Positions 37,076-46,715 of a DNA stretch of 64,000 nucleotides are shown one piece after another (position 1 is the first letter of the stretch; every line of letters begins with the position of its first letter). Where the stretch lies: NCBI RefSeq assembly GCF_030540825.1, contig NZ_JAUOEO010000001.1, positions 3,299,001 to 3,363,000 of the forward strand. The letters run 5' to 3'. Source of the DNA: Flavivirga spongiicola (GTDB taxonomy: Bacteria > Bacteroidota > Bacteroidia > Flavobacteriales > Flavobacteriaceae). Made by a program: the position numbers and the translations under genes. The notes under the pieces are model-generated. The model searched no databases, was not told the DNA's origin, and saw nothing but the letters and a program-made list of their open reading frames with translations.

Positions 37076-39022
37076 ATGAAAACAATTAAAAGAAGTCTAA
37101 TAGTACTAATGGCAATATTGAGCTTTTCTTGCGGAAAAGACGATGAGCCAGCGAATGTGGCACCAACCATAGAAGCACAATCCTTTAATGCATCAGAAGC
37201 TGCGACAGATACCGATGTTTTTGGAACAGTAAAAGCTACCGATTTAAATGGAGATAAACTAAGCTATAAAATAACCAAGAATAGTAATAACCTATTTGAA
37301 ATTACAAACACAGGAAATCTCAGCCTTATTGCTAATAGTATGTTAGATTATGAGACAGCAACAACCCATACCATAACAATAGAAGTTAGTGATGGACAAG
37401 AAAAAGCAACAGCAGTTGTTACTATAAATGTTGTCAATGATAATGAAGTTCCTGTAATAGCAGCACAAAGCTTTTCAGTAGTAGAAAATTCAATAGCAAG
37501 TGTCGTAATAGGAAAAGTGGTGACTACAGACCCAGATGGAGATAATCTAACTTATACACTCACTGGTGGTACAGGTATTACAACCGCAGGATTTGAAATT
37601 ACAGGTGATGAGATTAAGTTAAAATCAGGTAGATTAAATTATGAAGAAACAAAAAGCCATACAGTAACAATAACCGTTAGTGATGGAACTTTAACAGCTA
37701 CGGCAAATATTACTATAAACGTAACCGATGTTAATGAAGCGCCTAATATTGGTCCTTCAGTATATACTGTTGCAGAAAATATTGACGATACTTTTAAAAT
37801 TGGTGGTATTTCTACAAGTGATGAAGATGGCGATACTTTAACTTTCTCTCTTGAGGATAGTTCAGCATCAAGTAAGTTTGAGATTGACTCTGCTACTGGA
37901 TTTTTAAGTTTAAGGACAGGTAGTAGTCTTGATTATGAAGCAAAAACCTTTCATAATTTTAATGTTAAAGTTTCCGATGGAGATATAACCACTACCGCTC
38001 AGGTTACCGTTTATGTAACGGATGTAAATGAAGATGAATATACGGTAAGTCCTTGGATGGGTAACGGTAATACTGGCCTTGTAAATGCTGTTGGTCAATC
38101 TGCCAGATTTTATCATCCAAAAGGGGTGGCCATTCTTGGCAACAATTTATATATCGCGGATGCTGATAATAATGTAATTAGACATGTGGATATTACCACA
38201 GGTGCTGCCACCATCTTTGCAGGCACCGGAGTGGCAGGTTATAACGATGGTACTAAACAAAATGCACAATTTAGAAGCCCGTCAAGTGTAGCCGTAGACC
38301 GCTTTGGTATTGTGTATGTGGCGGATAATGGTAATCATAGTATTCGTAAAATTACAGCAACAGCAGTAACTACTATTGGAGGAAATGGAATGAACCCAGG
38401 GTTGATAGATGGTCCTGCGCATAATTCTAGATTTAGGTTTCCTTCAGGCATTGCTGTGGATAGTGATGGCTTTAATGTGTATGTTGCGGATAATGGGAAC
38501 CACGCAATAAGAAGAATAAGTATCGCTGGAAATGGCAATATAACGGTAACTACCATTGCTGGAAATGGCACGTCAGGAGATGTTGATGGTCAACATGGTA
38601 TTTCTAGATTAAACTCTCCGACGAACATAGCACTTCATAAAACTCAAAATTTACTGTATATAACCGATACTGGAAATAATAAGATTAAAACAATGTCCCA
38701 TGGTGGACAAACCATAACCACCTTGGTATCGGCCGGAACAGGTTTTGTACAGCCCTATGGCATTGTGCTCGATCAAAACAACGATACTTTTTATACCACA
38801 AATTTTGGTAATCATAGCGTTTATAAATCGATTAAAAATGGTAATGGCAACTTTACTACCACAGTTATTGCTGGTTCATCGGCAGGGTTTGTTAATGGCC
38901 CAGGATCTTCTGCTCTATTTAGACAACCTTGGGGTATAGGATTGAACGCTCAGGGCGTAATTTTTGTTAGCGAGTATGGTAATAATGCTATTCGAAAAAT
39001 TTCAGAAACACACCAACCTTAA
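37076..39022 (+). CDS. Lipoprotein with cadherin-like domains and NHL repeats
   Basis: A 648-residue lipoprotein (signal MKTIKRSLIVLMAILSFSC). Residues 28-118, 121-216 and 219-320 are three cadherin-type beta-sandwich repeats, each ending in an acidic calcium-binding-like motif (VTINVVNDNEVP, ITINVTDVNEAP, VTVYVTDVNEDE). Residues 325-648 form about five NHL repeats (SARFYHPKGVAILGNNLYIA, SPSSVAVDRFGIVYVADNGN), which should fold as a six-bladed propeller. It is probably on the cell surface, in adhesion or binding. It begins the plus-strand cluster of exported proteins next to the hybrid regulators. Confidence 0.92.
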   Translation: MKTIKRSLIVLMAILSFSCGKDDEPANVAPTIEAQSFNASEAATDTDVFGTVKATDLNGDKLSYKITKNSNNLFEITNTGNLSLIANSMLDYETATTHTITIEVSDGQEKATAVVTINVVNDNEVPVIAAQSFSVVENSIASVVIGKVVTTDPDGDNLTYTLTGGTGITTAGFEITGDEIKLKSGRLNYEETKSHTVTITVSDGTLTATANITINVTDVNEAPNIGPSVYTVAENIDDTFKIGGISTSDEDGDTLTFSLEDSSASSKFEIDSATGFLSLRTGSSLDYEAKTFHNFNVKVSDGDITTTAQVTVYVTDVNEDEYTVSPWMGNGNTGLVNAVGQSARFYHPKGVAILGNNLYIADADNNVIRHVDITTGAATIFAGTGVAGYNDGTKQNAQFRSPSSVAVDRFGIVYVADNGNHSIRKITATAVTTIGGNGMNPGLIDGPAHNSRFRFPSGIAVDSDGFNVYVADNGNHAIRRISIAGNGNITVTTIAGNGTSGDVDGQHGISRLNSPTNIALHKTQNLLYITDTGNNKIKTMSHGGQTITTLVSAGTGFVQPYGIVLDQNNDTFYTTNFGNHSVYKSIKNGNGNFTTTVIAGSSAGFVNGPGSSALFRQPWGIGLNAQGVIFVSEYGNNAIRKISETHQP

Positions 39023-39044
39023 TTTAGTACAAAAAAACAACAAG

Positions 39045-39078
39045 CAGGGTGCCGCTAAAGTTAACGGCATCCTGTTTT
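39045..39078 (+). terminator. Terminator after the NHL lipoprotein gene
   Basis: Arms cagggtgccg and cggcatcctg (one G-T pair) form a hairpin followed by TTTT. It implies that the next gene can be transcribed separately or at a lower level. Confidence 0.65.
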
Positions 39079-39100
39079 AATGCGTTTAAAACTCAAAAAA

Positions 39101-39520
39101 ATGCGACACTTTATATTTTTTATAGCGCTATTAAATATTAGTACAATGGTAGCTCAGGAAGAATCTGATAAAACACTTGACGGCACATATCACTTACTTT
39201 TTGAAGAACGTGGTATAACAACTAAACATATTCAGTTTGTAGAAAAAAATGATGCTAAAATGTTACTTATAGCGTCTTGCGAGAAATGTTTTCCAGCAAT
39301 GTATCAATACCGACCTGAAGAAAGCGAAAGTATAGGACAATCTGTTTTTTACGCCATGGGCATTTTTATTATTAGTTATGACGCAGAAAGTTTTATTGCC
39401 GTGGTGCCCTCGCTTGATGAAAATACGGCTTTTGCCTTCAGTAATTTTTACAGTAAAAATAAAACGACTTTAAAAATGATGACAAAAGAAAAAATTGAAG
39501 CATATGCTAGTAAACTTTAA
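39101..39520 (+). CDS. Small exported protein, unknown function
   Basis: A 139-residue protein when started at the ATG at 39101, which gives a clean signal peptide (MRHFIFFIALLNISTMVAQ). The ATG at 39080 overlaps the upstream terminator and adds seven basic residues. The mature part has a SCEKCFP motif and a long mixed alpha/beta stretch (SVFYAMGIFIISYDAESFIA). I do not recognise a family. It lies 37 bp before the next exported protein and is probably co-transcribed with it. Confidence 0.72.
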   Translation: MRHFIFFIALLNISTMVAQEESDKTLDGTYHLLFEERGITTKHIQFVEKNDAKMLLIASCEKCFPAMYQYRPEESESIGQSVFYAMGIFIISYDAESFIAVVPSLDENTAFAFSNFYSKNKTTLKMMTKEKIEAYASKL

Positions 39521-39557
39521 AATTATAATCAGTTAAAAATCAATAAGATTAAAAATC

Positions 39558-40520
39558 ATGAAAAAAACAATAATAACAGTATTCGCTTTATTAATAGCAT
39601 TTGGTTTAACCGCCCAAGAAGGATTTTACCAAACCATTGAAAAAAATGGTAAAGACGCCAAGTATGTCGGTTTTTTTGGTATTGCTCCTAAAGGTGATGG
39701 TACGTATGAGGTGACTTCAAAGGAAAACCCTATTACACTATCGGTAAACTATACGGCATCTGGTACACCAACAGGATTTACCGCCATAGATACCGAAACT
39801 AATGAAGAGCGGTTCTCAATGGATGAATTAAGTGATTACGAACGATTGGATAGTTATCCGTATGCTACCTATATTAGGCATAAGCAAAACAGTGAAGGTT
39901 TTATGCTCATTGATGACATTTTATTGTGCTTTAGAAAACTATATAATGACGGGTCATTTAAACTGGATTACATTTTTGTGAAAGAAGCAAATGGTGAAAG
40001 CCAAGGCGGAAAGAAAAAGAAGAAAAAAGGGTTCTTTTCAAAATTAAAAGCAGCTTATTCTTTTGGACCGGAGCACAAAAAACTTACCGCATTAAATCTA
40101 GACAAAGTTTATAGTGATTACATTTCAGCAATGAAAGCAAAGCAATCTGCTTATACGTTAACCGCTAAAGACAAAGCCGCAATTGCAGAAATTAAAAGCA
40201 TTAGGGATGGAGAGAACGAGCGTATAAAAAAGTACAATGATTCTATATATAATTCTCCCGCATACCGAAAAGCAAGGGAAACCAGAAGACTGTTAGAAGA
40301 AAATGCATTTGTAAAGGTGAAAAACATGTTGGGTAGAGATATTTGGGTCGGTGGCTCAGGTACCAATTCTATTTTACATAAGGTAAGTGCTGGTAGTGTT
40401 ATAAAAGATATGTCTTGCGATGAAAACCTGTACTATCGTCTTTCTAATTCAGGATCTGCAACGCCTTATTCTTTCTATACTGCCAACTCTAATTGCGGAG
40501 GTATGGTTACCATCAAATAA
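39558..40520 (+). CDS. Exported protein with internal lysine-rich linker, unknown
   Basis: A 320-residue protein with a signal peptide (MKKTIITVFALLIAFGLTAQ). The N-terminal half (20-150) is beta-rich. A lysine run GGKKKKKKGFFSKLK near 150-165 links to a helical, charged C-terminal half (DKAAIAEIKSIRDGENERIK), which ends in a beta-rich part (GRDIWVGGSGTNSILHKVSA). I recognise no domain. It follows the small exported protein and precedes the large beta-helix protein. A gggg/cccc hairpin without a T-run lies in the 71 bp gap to the next gene. Confidence 0.72.
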   Translation: MKKTIITVFALLIAFGLTAQEGFYQTIEKNGKDAKYVGFFGIAPKGDGTYEVTSKENPITLSVNYTASGTPTGFTAIDTETNEERFSMDELSDYERLDSYPYATYIRHKQNSEGFMLIDDILLCFRKLYNDGSFKLDYIFVKEANGESQGGKKKKKKGFFSKLKAAYSFGPEHKKLTALNLDKVYSDYISAMKAKQSAYTLTAKDKAAIAEIKSIRDGENERIKKYNDSIYNSPAYRKARETRRLLEENAFVKVKNMLGRDIWVGGSGTNSILHKVSAGSVIKDMSCDENLYYRLSNSGSATPYSFYTANSNCGGMVTIK

Positions 40521-40591
40521 AACAGTACTAAAAGTCAATAATACTCCCCTTTTTTGATATTTCAATTAAGGGGATAAAAAACAAATCTATT

Positions 40592-43500
40592 ATGAAAACA
40601 AAATTACTTTTAATTGCACTATTTTTAAGTGTATATACTTATGGACAAGTGCCCACAACTAGCTTAATAAAATCTTACACATTAAACTCAAGTGGAGGTT
40701 TGGTAAATCAAGTTACTCCAGGAACAGGAGATCTTATTCCAACAGGAACAGCAAGAGGCTTTAGGGGTGATTTTTTAGACGGTCTTGATGGAGCAATGAT
40801 ACTAAACGGAGATAGTTTCAATGCTGGCTCACGAGGAAACTCATTGACTAATAGGGAAGATGCCACTATTAGTTTTTGGATAAAAACAGGGGTAGTAAAT
40901 AGTACACCTCAAAATATTATACAACAATATGAACTTTCTGGTTTTGGGGGTAATGTTGGTTGGTATGTAGAATTGGTAGATGGAAAGATAAGATTAACGT
41001 CTAATTTTTTAAAAAATGGAAACCAAATTACTTCGGAGAGAACGTATGAATCTGGAATGATTGCCGATAATAAATGGCATCATGTAACGATAACCTTAGA
41101 GAGAGTTACTTTTTTCTTTGGTGGTGCTTGGACTTTTGGTTTACATAGATACGTTTATATTGATAATGAATTGCATGCAGATGGAAGAAGTGGAGGGGCA
41201 TCGTCATTAAACTTTGTACATGTAAACCCTAGTATTAGCGATATTAAAATTGCACAAGGGATAAATAAATATACAGGTTCTATTGATAATATTAGAATAT
41301 ATAATAAAGCATTAGATAATACAGAGCGTAAAAACCTGTACAAAGAATTTTATGATTTAGTACCACGTTTTTATGTAGACTTAACGGCTAACGGCACAGG
41401 GAGTAGCACGACTTGGGCTAATGCTTTTACAGATTTAAATAAAGCACTTTCTGTAGTAACCACCCAAGATGTATGGGTAAAGGCAGGAACATATGTGCCA
41501 GCTCAACACCCTACTCAAGTTAAAGCTACTTCTTTTTCAATTACTCAAGATAACTCTAGGATATATGGTGGTTTTAATGGTACCGAAACAGTGTTGTCTC
41601 AAAGAGATGTTGATACTTATAAAACGATTTTGTCTGGTGACCTTTTAAACAATGATACAGGAGCTTTAGATTTTAATCTAGCAGAAAAGAATGATAATAG
41701 CTTCAATGTCGTGCAAGTTTGGGAGGCTAACAATGTTGTTATAGATGGATTTACAATTACTGGAGGGCATGCAAATTTAACAGGTACAGCAGGGATTAAT
41801 GGGGCAGCTATATTTAAAACATATCAAATAAAAGACCTAACAATTAGAAACTGTAACATAAAAAACAATATTTCATACGGAGGTGGTGCTGTTCATTGTA
41901 TGTTTGCCAATACAGCGCCTTCAGCTCTTAATATCGAAAACACAAGCTTCGATAACAATTTAGCACGTTACGGTTCGGGAATTTATAGCTACTCAAATAA
42001 CAATGCTTCAGTAACAGCCAATATAACAAACTGCTTATTCACTAATAATGTTTCTAAAGATTTAAGCTCGACAAGTAAAGGGCTTAGCGCAAGTGCTATG
42101 TGGTTAAGAGGTTATGGAAATAATTCTACTTATACGGTAAATGTAGTTAATAGTACATTTTCTAAAAATCAAGATTTGGGCACACATCCTGACGGAAATA
42201 CTTTTAAAGCTACATTTGGTTTAAGCAGAAGGATAGGTACACAATCAACTGCTAATATATATAACTCTATTTTTTATGGAAATACAACTACTGGAGGCGT
42301 CTTGATTAATTCTATTGATAGAATAACGAATGATTTTCAAACTACAATAAATGTAGAAAATTCTATTGGAGAAAATGGTTTTACAAAAGTATCCTCTACC
42401 AATAATACAAGTACTAATGATCCTTTATTTGTGAATGCTACTGCAAACGATTTTAGACTTCAAACAACTTCACCGGCAAAAGACGCTGGGGATAATACTA
42501 AAATACCTTCAGGAATTACTACAGACCTGTTTGGGAACAATCGTATTTACAATACCACAGTAGATATGGGGGCGTATGAGTTTGATCCAGCTTTAGCGAC
42601 ACGATACAATTTAACGGTTAGTAAAACGGGTAGTGGTACTGTAGTACCTAATGGAACTAGTATGCATAATAACGGAGATGTGATTACATTAATAGCAACA
42701 CCTATAACAGGGTGGAATTTTGCAGGCTGGTCTGGAGATGCTTCAGGAACAACCAATCCATTACAGATAACCATGAATGTTAATAAAAATATTACGGCTA
42801 CCTTTAGTTCTATACAGCAAAACCTTACGATTAATAAGGTAGGTAGCGGTACGGTAGTACAAAACCCAACACCAACCAATGGTAATGGGTATAATTTTGG
42901 TGACGTTGTAACACTAACTGCAACCCCAGCAGCTGGATATCATTTTAATGGTTGGATGGGAGATATTGTATCAAATAGTAATACCGAAACTATTACTATG
43001 GATGCAAGTAAAACCGTAACTGCAACATTTAATGCGAATCCAGTAACTTATGTAGATGAAGATGCTACAGGAGCTAATAATGGTAGCTCTTGGGTAGATG
43101 CTTACACCAGTTTACAAACAGCATTAAATACGGTTACTGCAAATAGTGATATTTGGATAGCAGAAGGAGCATATACACCACATGCTGTTGATAGGAATAT
43201 TTCTTTTACAACCAATACTAATAATATAGGTATTTATGGTGGTTTTAATGGTACAGAAACAGCCTTATCTCAAAGAGATTTTAGAACCAATATAACGATA
43301 TTAACTGGTGATTTACAAGGGAATGATACAGGAGCAGTAAATTTTAATTTAACTGACAAAAATGATAATTCGTTACACGTAATTAGAGTGGCTACAGATA
43401 ATATGATTTTAGATGGAATAACTATTATGGGAGGTTATGCTTCTATACTTTCTCCAGCTATACATAGCGACGGTGCAGCCATATTAAAAAATGATGCCGT

Positions 43501-44488
43501 TGATAATTTTATTATTAAAAATTGTACAATAAAAGATAATATCAGTTATGCTAGAGGGTGTATTTTGGCTAATTTTAGTGGTTCAGGAAATTTAACCATA
43601 GAAAATACTATTTTTGATAATAATTTAGCAACTTATGCTTCAGGAATTTATAGCTTTACCTATAATAATGCATCGGTAACAACCAATATTACCAATTGTT
43701 TATTTACTAATAACGTTTCTAAGGACAAAAGCGCTGTTAAAGCGTATGCAGGTAGCGCTATGTGGTTAAGAGGGTATGGATCAGGATCTACCTATGTAGC
43801 AAACATTACCAACTGTACTTTTGCTAAAAATCAAGACATTGGTACACGAGCAGGACTAGACAAATCTACAGTAATTATTAGTCAAAGAAGCGGCCATGGA
43901 GTAATGGCTAAAAACATATCTAATACTATATTTTATGACAATGTAGGGGATGTCTCTACAGGTAGAGCGAATACAGATTACCCAAGTAGCATTAGTATCA
44001 CAAACTCTATTGGTGATTTTAGTAATATAAACTCGTCAAATCTATTTAACACAAGTAATGTTAATCCATTATTTGTCAATAGTGTTACTAACGATTTTAC
44101 CTTACAGTTAGGTTCCCCAGCTATAAATGCAGGAGACAATACTAAAATACCAACAGGCATAATTTCTGATCTATTAGGAAACCAACGTGTTTTTAATACT
44201 AATGTAGATATGGGAGCTTATGAGTTTGGGGCTCTATCTTTAAGTGTTGACAATTTTAATGTTAAACAATCAAGCATCAAGCTTTATCCAAATCCGACTT
44301 CAAGTATTTTAAATATAAAAACAACATTAGCAATAAAACAAGTTTCAGTTTATTCTATGTTAGGAACAGAAGTTTTAAAGGTACCATCATCAGTTATTAA
44401 TGTTTCTGATTTATCTAATGGTATGTATTTAGTAAAAATTGAAGATGAAATAGGCAATACTTTAACTAAACGTTTTATTAAAGAGTAA
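40592..44488 (+). CDS. Large surface protein: LamG-like, two beta-helix modules, InlB B-repeats, type IX sorting domain
   Basis: A 1298-residue exported protein. In order: a signal peptide (1-19), a LamG/concanavalin-like domain (about 60-250, with ATISFWIKTG and NKWHHVTITLERV), a parallel beta-helix module (about 260-665), two InlB B-repeat units (670-740 and 742-815, each with GSGTV and a GWSGD or GWMGD motif), a second beta-helix module (about 820-1210), and a C-terminal sorting domain (SIKLYPNPTSSILNIK and MYLVKIEDEIGNTLTKRFIK). That last domain marks it for type IX export. The two beta-helix halves share long stretches (YGGFNGTET, SGIYS, SAMWLRGYG), showing an internal duplication. It may be an adhesin or bind polysaccharide; no catalytic residues can be assigned. 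Confidence 0.92.
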   Translation: MKTKLLLIALFLSVYTYGQVPTTSLIKSYTLNSSGGLVNQVTPGTGDLIPTGTARGFRGDFLDGLDGAMILNGDSFNAGSRGNSLTNREDATISFWIKTGVVNSTPQNIIQQYELSGFGGNVGWYVELVDGKIRLTSNFLKNGNQITSERTYESGMIADNKWHHVTITLERVTFFFGGAWTFGLHRYVYIDNELHADGRSGGASSLNFVHVNPSISDIKIAQGINKYTGSIDNIRIYNKALDNTERKNLYKEFYDLVPRFYVDLTANGTGSSTTWANAFTDLNKALSVVTTQDVWVKAGTYVPAQHPTQVKATSFSITQDNSRIYGGFNGTETVLSQRDVDTYKTILSGDLLNNDTGALDFNLAEKNDNSFNVVQVWEANNVVIDGFTITGGHANLTGTAGINGAAIFKTYQIKDLTIRNCNIKNNISYGGGAVHCMFANTAPSALNIENTSFDNNLARYGSGIYSYSNNNASVTANITNCLFTNNVSKDLSSTSKGLSASAMWLRGYGNNSTYTVNVVNSTFSKNQDLGTHPDGNTFKATFGLSRRIGTQSTANIYNSIFYGNTTTGGVLINSIDRITNDFQTTINVENSIGENGFTKVSSTNNTSTNDPLFVNATANDFRLQTTSPAKDAGDNTKIPSGITTDLFGNNRIYNTTVDMGAYEFDPALATRYNLTVSKTGSGTVVPNGTSMHNNGDVITLIATPITGWNFAGWSGDASGTTNPLQITMNVNKNITATFSSIQQNLTINKVGSGTVVQNPTPTNGNGYNFGDVVTLTATPAAGYHFNGWMGDIVSNSNTETITMDASKTVTATFNANPVTYVDEDATGANNGSSWVDAYTSLQTALNTVTANSDIWIAEGAYTPHAVDRNISFTTNTNNIGIYGGFNGTETALSQRDFRTNITILTGDLQGNDTGAVNFNLTDKNDNSLHVIRVATDNMILDGITIMGGYASILSPAIHSDGAAILKNDAVDNFIIKNCTIKDNISYARGCILANFSGSGNLTIENTIFDNNLATYASGIYSFTYNNASVTTNITNCLFTNNVSKDKSAVKAYAGSAMWLRGYGSGSTYVANITNCTFAKNQDIGTRAGLDKSTVIISQRSGHGVMAKNISNTIFYDNVGDVSTGRANTDYPSSISITNSIGDFSNINSSNLFNTSNVNPLFVNSVTNDFTLQLGSPAINAGDNTKIPTGIISDLLGNQRVFNTNVDMGAYEFGALSLSVDNFNVKQSSIKLYPNPTSSILNIKTTLAIKQVSVYSMLGTEVLKVPSSVINVSDLSNGMYLVKIEDEIGNTLTKRFIKE

Positions 44489-44503
44489 AGTGACTAATAG
44501 TAA

Positions 44504-44544
44504 AACAAGCCCCTTTTGAAAATTTCGATTAGGGGTTTGTTTTT
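44504..44544 (+). terminator. Terminator of the large surface protein gene
   Basis: Arms aacaagcccct and aggggtttgtt (one G-T pair) form an 11-bp stem followed by a T-rich tail. It closes the plus-strand cluster of exported proteins. Confidence 0.78.
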
Positions 44545-44621
44545 AAATGAATTACCTAAAGCGCTACAGGCTAGAAATTTTTATTATCTGCTATTTATTT
44601 TTGTTCGAAATTTAATTTGGA

Positions 44622-45398
44622 TTACTTATAAACCACAGGAATTATCTCACCCTTAGCTAAACAATATTTTGTAATATCTGCTTCAGAAAGTATTGAAGTA
44701 TAATCAACTTCTTCAACTTTAAAACCAACGCTGCGAAGTTTATCAAAATAATCACGACCATAAACACGTACATGATCATATTGTCCAAATATTTTTGCTC
44801 GCTCTTTCTTATCTGTTATGGTGTTATCTTCAAAAGTTGCTTCTCTTGTTAAGTCTTGCGGAATTTGAAAAACACCCATGCCACCAACTTTTAAAACTCG
44901 ATATAGCTCTTGCATCGCTTTCGTGTCATCAGGTATGTGTTCTAAAACGTGATTGCAAAAAATGATGTCAAATTCGTCATCTTTAAATGGTAGATTACAA
45001 ATATCAGCTTTTACGTCGGCTAAAGGAGAATTTAAATCGGTTGTTATATACTCGAGATTTTTCATCTTTCTAAAGCGTTTGTAAAATGCTTGCTCCGGAG
45101 CGAAATGCAGTACTTTTTTTTTAGCTGAAAAGAAATCGGTTTCGTTTTTTAAATACAACCATAACAATCTGTGACGTTCTAAAGAAAGAGTAGAAGGAGA
45201 GAGTACATTGTTACGTTGTGTGCCATAACCATAAGGTAAAAAGCTTCTAAAGTTTCTATCGTCTATGGGATCGGTATATGTATTGCCTTTTAAAAGGAAC
45301 GCTAGAATAGGGCGAATTATATAACTTAACCTAATTAGTAGAGGTCTTGGTATAAAATTTAGTATAAATCTAAAGAGTTTTTTTGACACGAATTTCAC
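44622..45398 (-). CDS. SAM-dependent methyltransferase (class I, Methyltransf_11 type)
   Basis: A 258-residue class I methyltransferase. Motif I is weak (KKVLHFAPEQAFYKRFRK), and the conserved core is ADICNLPFKDDEFDIIFCNH, followed by VLEHIPDDTKAMQELYRVLK. An N-terminal hydrophobic stretch (FILNFIPRPLLIRLSYIIRP) may sit at the membrane, and glycan or lipid modification would fit, but the substrate is unknown. The best start is a GTG at 45398, which falls inside an inverted repeat shared with 45829-45856. The first residues may therefore be borrowed from the insert next door, and the true original start is uncertain. Confidence 0.85.
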   Translation of the reverse strand: MKFVSKKLFRFILNFIPRPLLIRLSYIIRPILAFLLKGNTYTDPIDDRNFRSFLPYGYGTQRNNVLSPSTLSLERHRLLWLYLKNETDFFSAKKKVLHFAPEQAFYKRFRKMKNLEYITTDLNSPLADVKADICNLPFKDDEFDIIFCNHVLEHIPDDTKAMQELYRVLKVGGMGVFQIPQDLTREATFEDNTITDKKERAKIFGQYDHVRVYGRDYFDKLRSVGFKVEEVDYTSILSEADITKYCLAKGEIIPVVYK

Positions 45399-45856
45399 TA
45401 ATTTTCACGAATCACTATAATACGATTCTTTTATATTTTAAGCTATCTTCTCCAAAGTTAATTAATAAACCAAGCTTAAGTTTTGATACCGCAAGATAGT
45501 TTAATGTTTGTTTAATATGAGCAGAAGTTAAGCAGTCAATTGCTTTTAGTTCTAATACGATCTTATCATCTATAATGAAATCAGCTTTATATTTATGCGG
45601 TAGTAAATTTCCTTTATAAGTAATGCCAAACTTCATCTCTCTAGAATAAGATATTCCATTGTCCATTAATTCTATTTCTAATGCATCTGCATAAACTACT
45701 TCATTAAACCCTTTGCCTAATTGATTATGTACTTCCATACAAATGCCAATCATTTTATAAGCTTCTTCTTTGTAAATTAATTTAGACATGTAGTATTAAA
45801 CAAATAGAAAAAATAGTATCGAGTAAGTATTAGTGCAAATTAGTGAAATTCGTGTC
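45385..45856. repeat. GxxExxY gene flanked by inverted repeats
   Basis: The left repeat (45385-45412, beginning gacacgaatttcactaattt) and the right repeat (45829-45856, ending gaaattcgtgtc) are inverted copies differing at two of 28 positions. Together they enclose a complete GxxExxY gene. The left copy contains the GTG start of the neighbouring methyltransferase. The structure looks like a unit that inserted between that gene and map; no transposase is present. Confidence 0.8.
45415..45789 (-). CDS. GxxExxY family protein
   Basis: A 124-residue protein of the GxxExxY family. The name-giving motif is G27-x-x-E30-x-x-Y33 in LGKGFNEVVYADALEIEL. The KADFIIDDKIVLELKAIDCL strand and helix, with E and K in the ELK position, resemble PD-(D/E)xK-type nuclease folds. 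No function is established. It is enclosed by 28-bp inverted repeats, suggesting that it is carried as a mobile unit. Confidence 0.88.
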   Translation of the reverse strand: MSKLIYKEEAYKMIGICMEVHNQLGKGFNEVVYADALEIELMDNGISYSREMKFGITYKGNLLPHKYKADFIIDDKIVLELKAIDCLTSAHIKQTLNYLAVSKLKLGLLINFGEDSLKYKRIVL

Positions 45857-45864
45857 TAAAAAAA

Positions 45865-46683
45865 CTAAAGAACTAAAGCTTTCTGACGAAACTCATCTTC
45901 TTCATGACTCTCAATTCCTAAAGCTTCATGTACATATGCAAAAGTCGATAGTATTTCAGGTTTTCCGTCTACAAGTGCTACATCATGTTCAAAATGAACA
46001 CTAGGTTTTCCATCTTGTGTAACAATAGTCCACCCGTCTTTTAATTGTCTTACTTTGTGGGTGCCTCCATTTATCATTGGCTCTATAGCTACTACCATAC
46101 CTTCAACAAATTTCTTACCACGACCACGTTTTCCATAATTTGGCATTTCTGGGTCTTCATGCATCTTTTTACCTAAGCCATGTCCAACTAATTCCCGAAC
46201 AACGCCATAACCATGGTTTTCACAATGCTTTTGTATAGCATAGCCAACATCACCCACGCGATTATTCGCTTTAAATTCCCTGATGCCAACATAAAGAGAT
46301 TCCTTAGTTACTTGTATAAGTTTTTTTGTTTCAGGATCTACATCACCAATTTCAAAAGTATACGCATGATCTCCGTAAAAATCGTTCATTAATGCACCAC
46401 AATCTATAGAAACAATATCACCATTTTTTAAAGGTATGTTTGTTGGTAAACCATGCACTACTGCTTCGTTTACACTACAAAGCAAAGTTGATGGACAATC
46501 ATACAATCCCAAAAACCCTGGTAAAGCACCTTGATCTCTTATAAACGCTTCTGCAAGCTTATCAAGTTGCATTGTGGTAACACCTTCCTTGACTTCTTTA
46601 GCAAGCATACCAAGTGTTTTTGAAACGATTAAAGCACTTTCGCGCATCAACTCAATTTCCTCTTTTGTTTTTATTACAATCAT
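45865..46683 (-). CDS. map: Methionine aminopeptidase, type I
   Basis: A 272-residue cytoplasmic di-metal enzyme that removes the initiator methionine. The metal ligands lie in IVSIDCGALMNDFYGDHAYT (two aspartates), HGLGKKMHEDPEMPNYG (histidine), AIEPMINGG (glutamate) and the HFEHDVALVD segment near the end (glutamate). The substrate-binding VHGLPTNIPL is also present. The length is typical of type Ia. It is not in a ribosomal operon here, but has its own promoter-like -7 box directly upstream. Confidence 0.97.
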   Translation of the reverse strand: MIVIKTKEEIELMRESALIVSKTLGMLAKEVKEGVTTMQLDKLAEAFIRDQGALPGFLGLYDCPSTLLCSVNEAVVHGLPTNIPLKNGDIVSIDCGALMNDFYGDHAYTFEIGDVDPETKKLIQVTKESLYVGIREFKANNRVGDVGYAIQKHCENHGYGVVRELVGHGLGKKMHEDPEMPNYGKRGRGKKFVEGMVVAIEPMINGGTHKVRQLKDGWTIVTQDGKPSVHFEHDVALVDGKPEILSTFAYVHEALGIESHEEDEFRQKALVL

Positions 46684-46700
46684 GTTTAAAAAAATAATGG

Positions 46701-46708
46701 CAAAGATA
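46701..46708 (-). promoter_or_regulatory. -7 box of the map promoter
   Basis: On the minus strand this is TATCTTTG followed by C, 18 bp upstream of the map start codon. The -33 box is not obvious. The same TATCTTTG precedes the desaturase and gpmI. Confidence 0.45.
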
Positions 46709-46715
46709 CTTAAAA

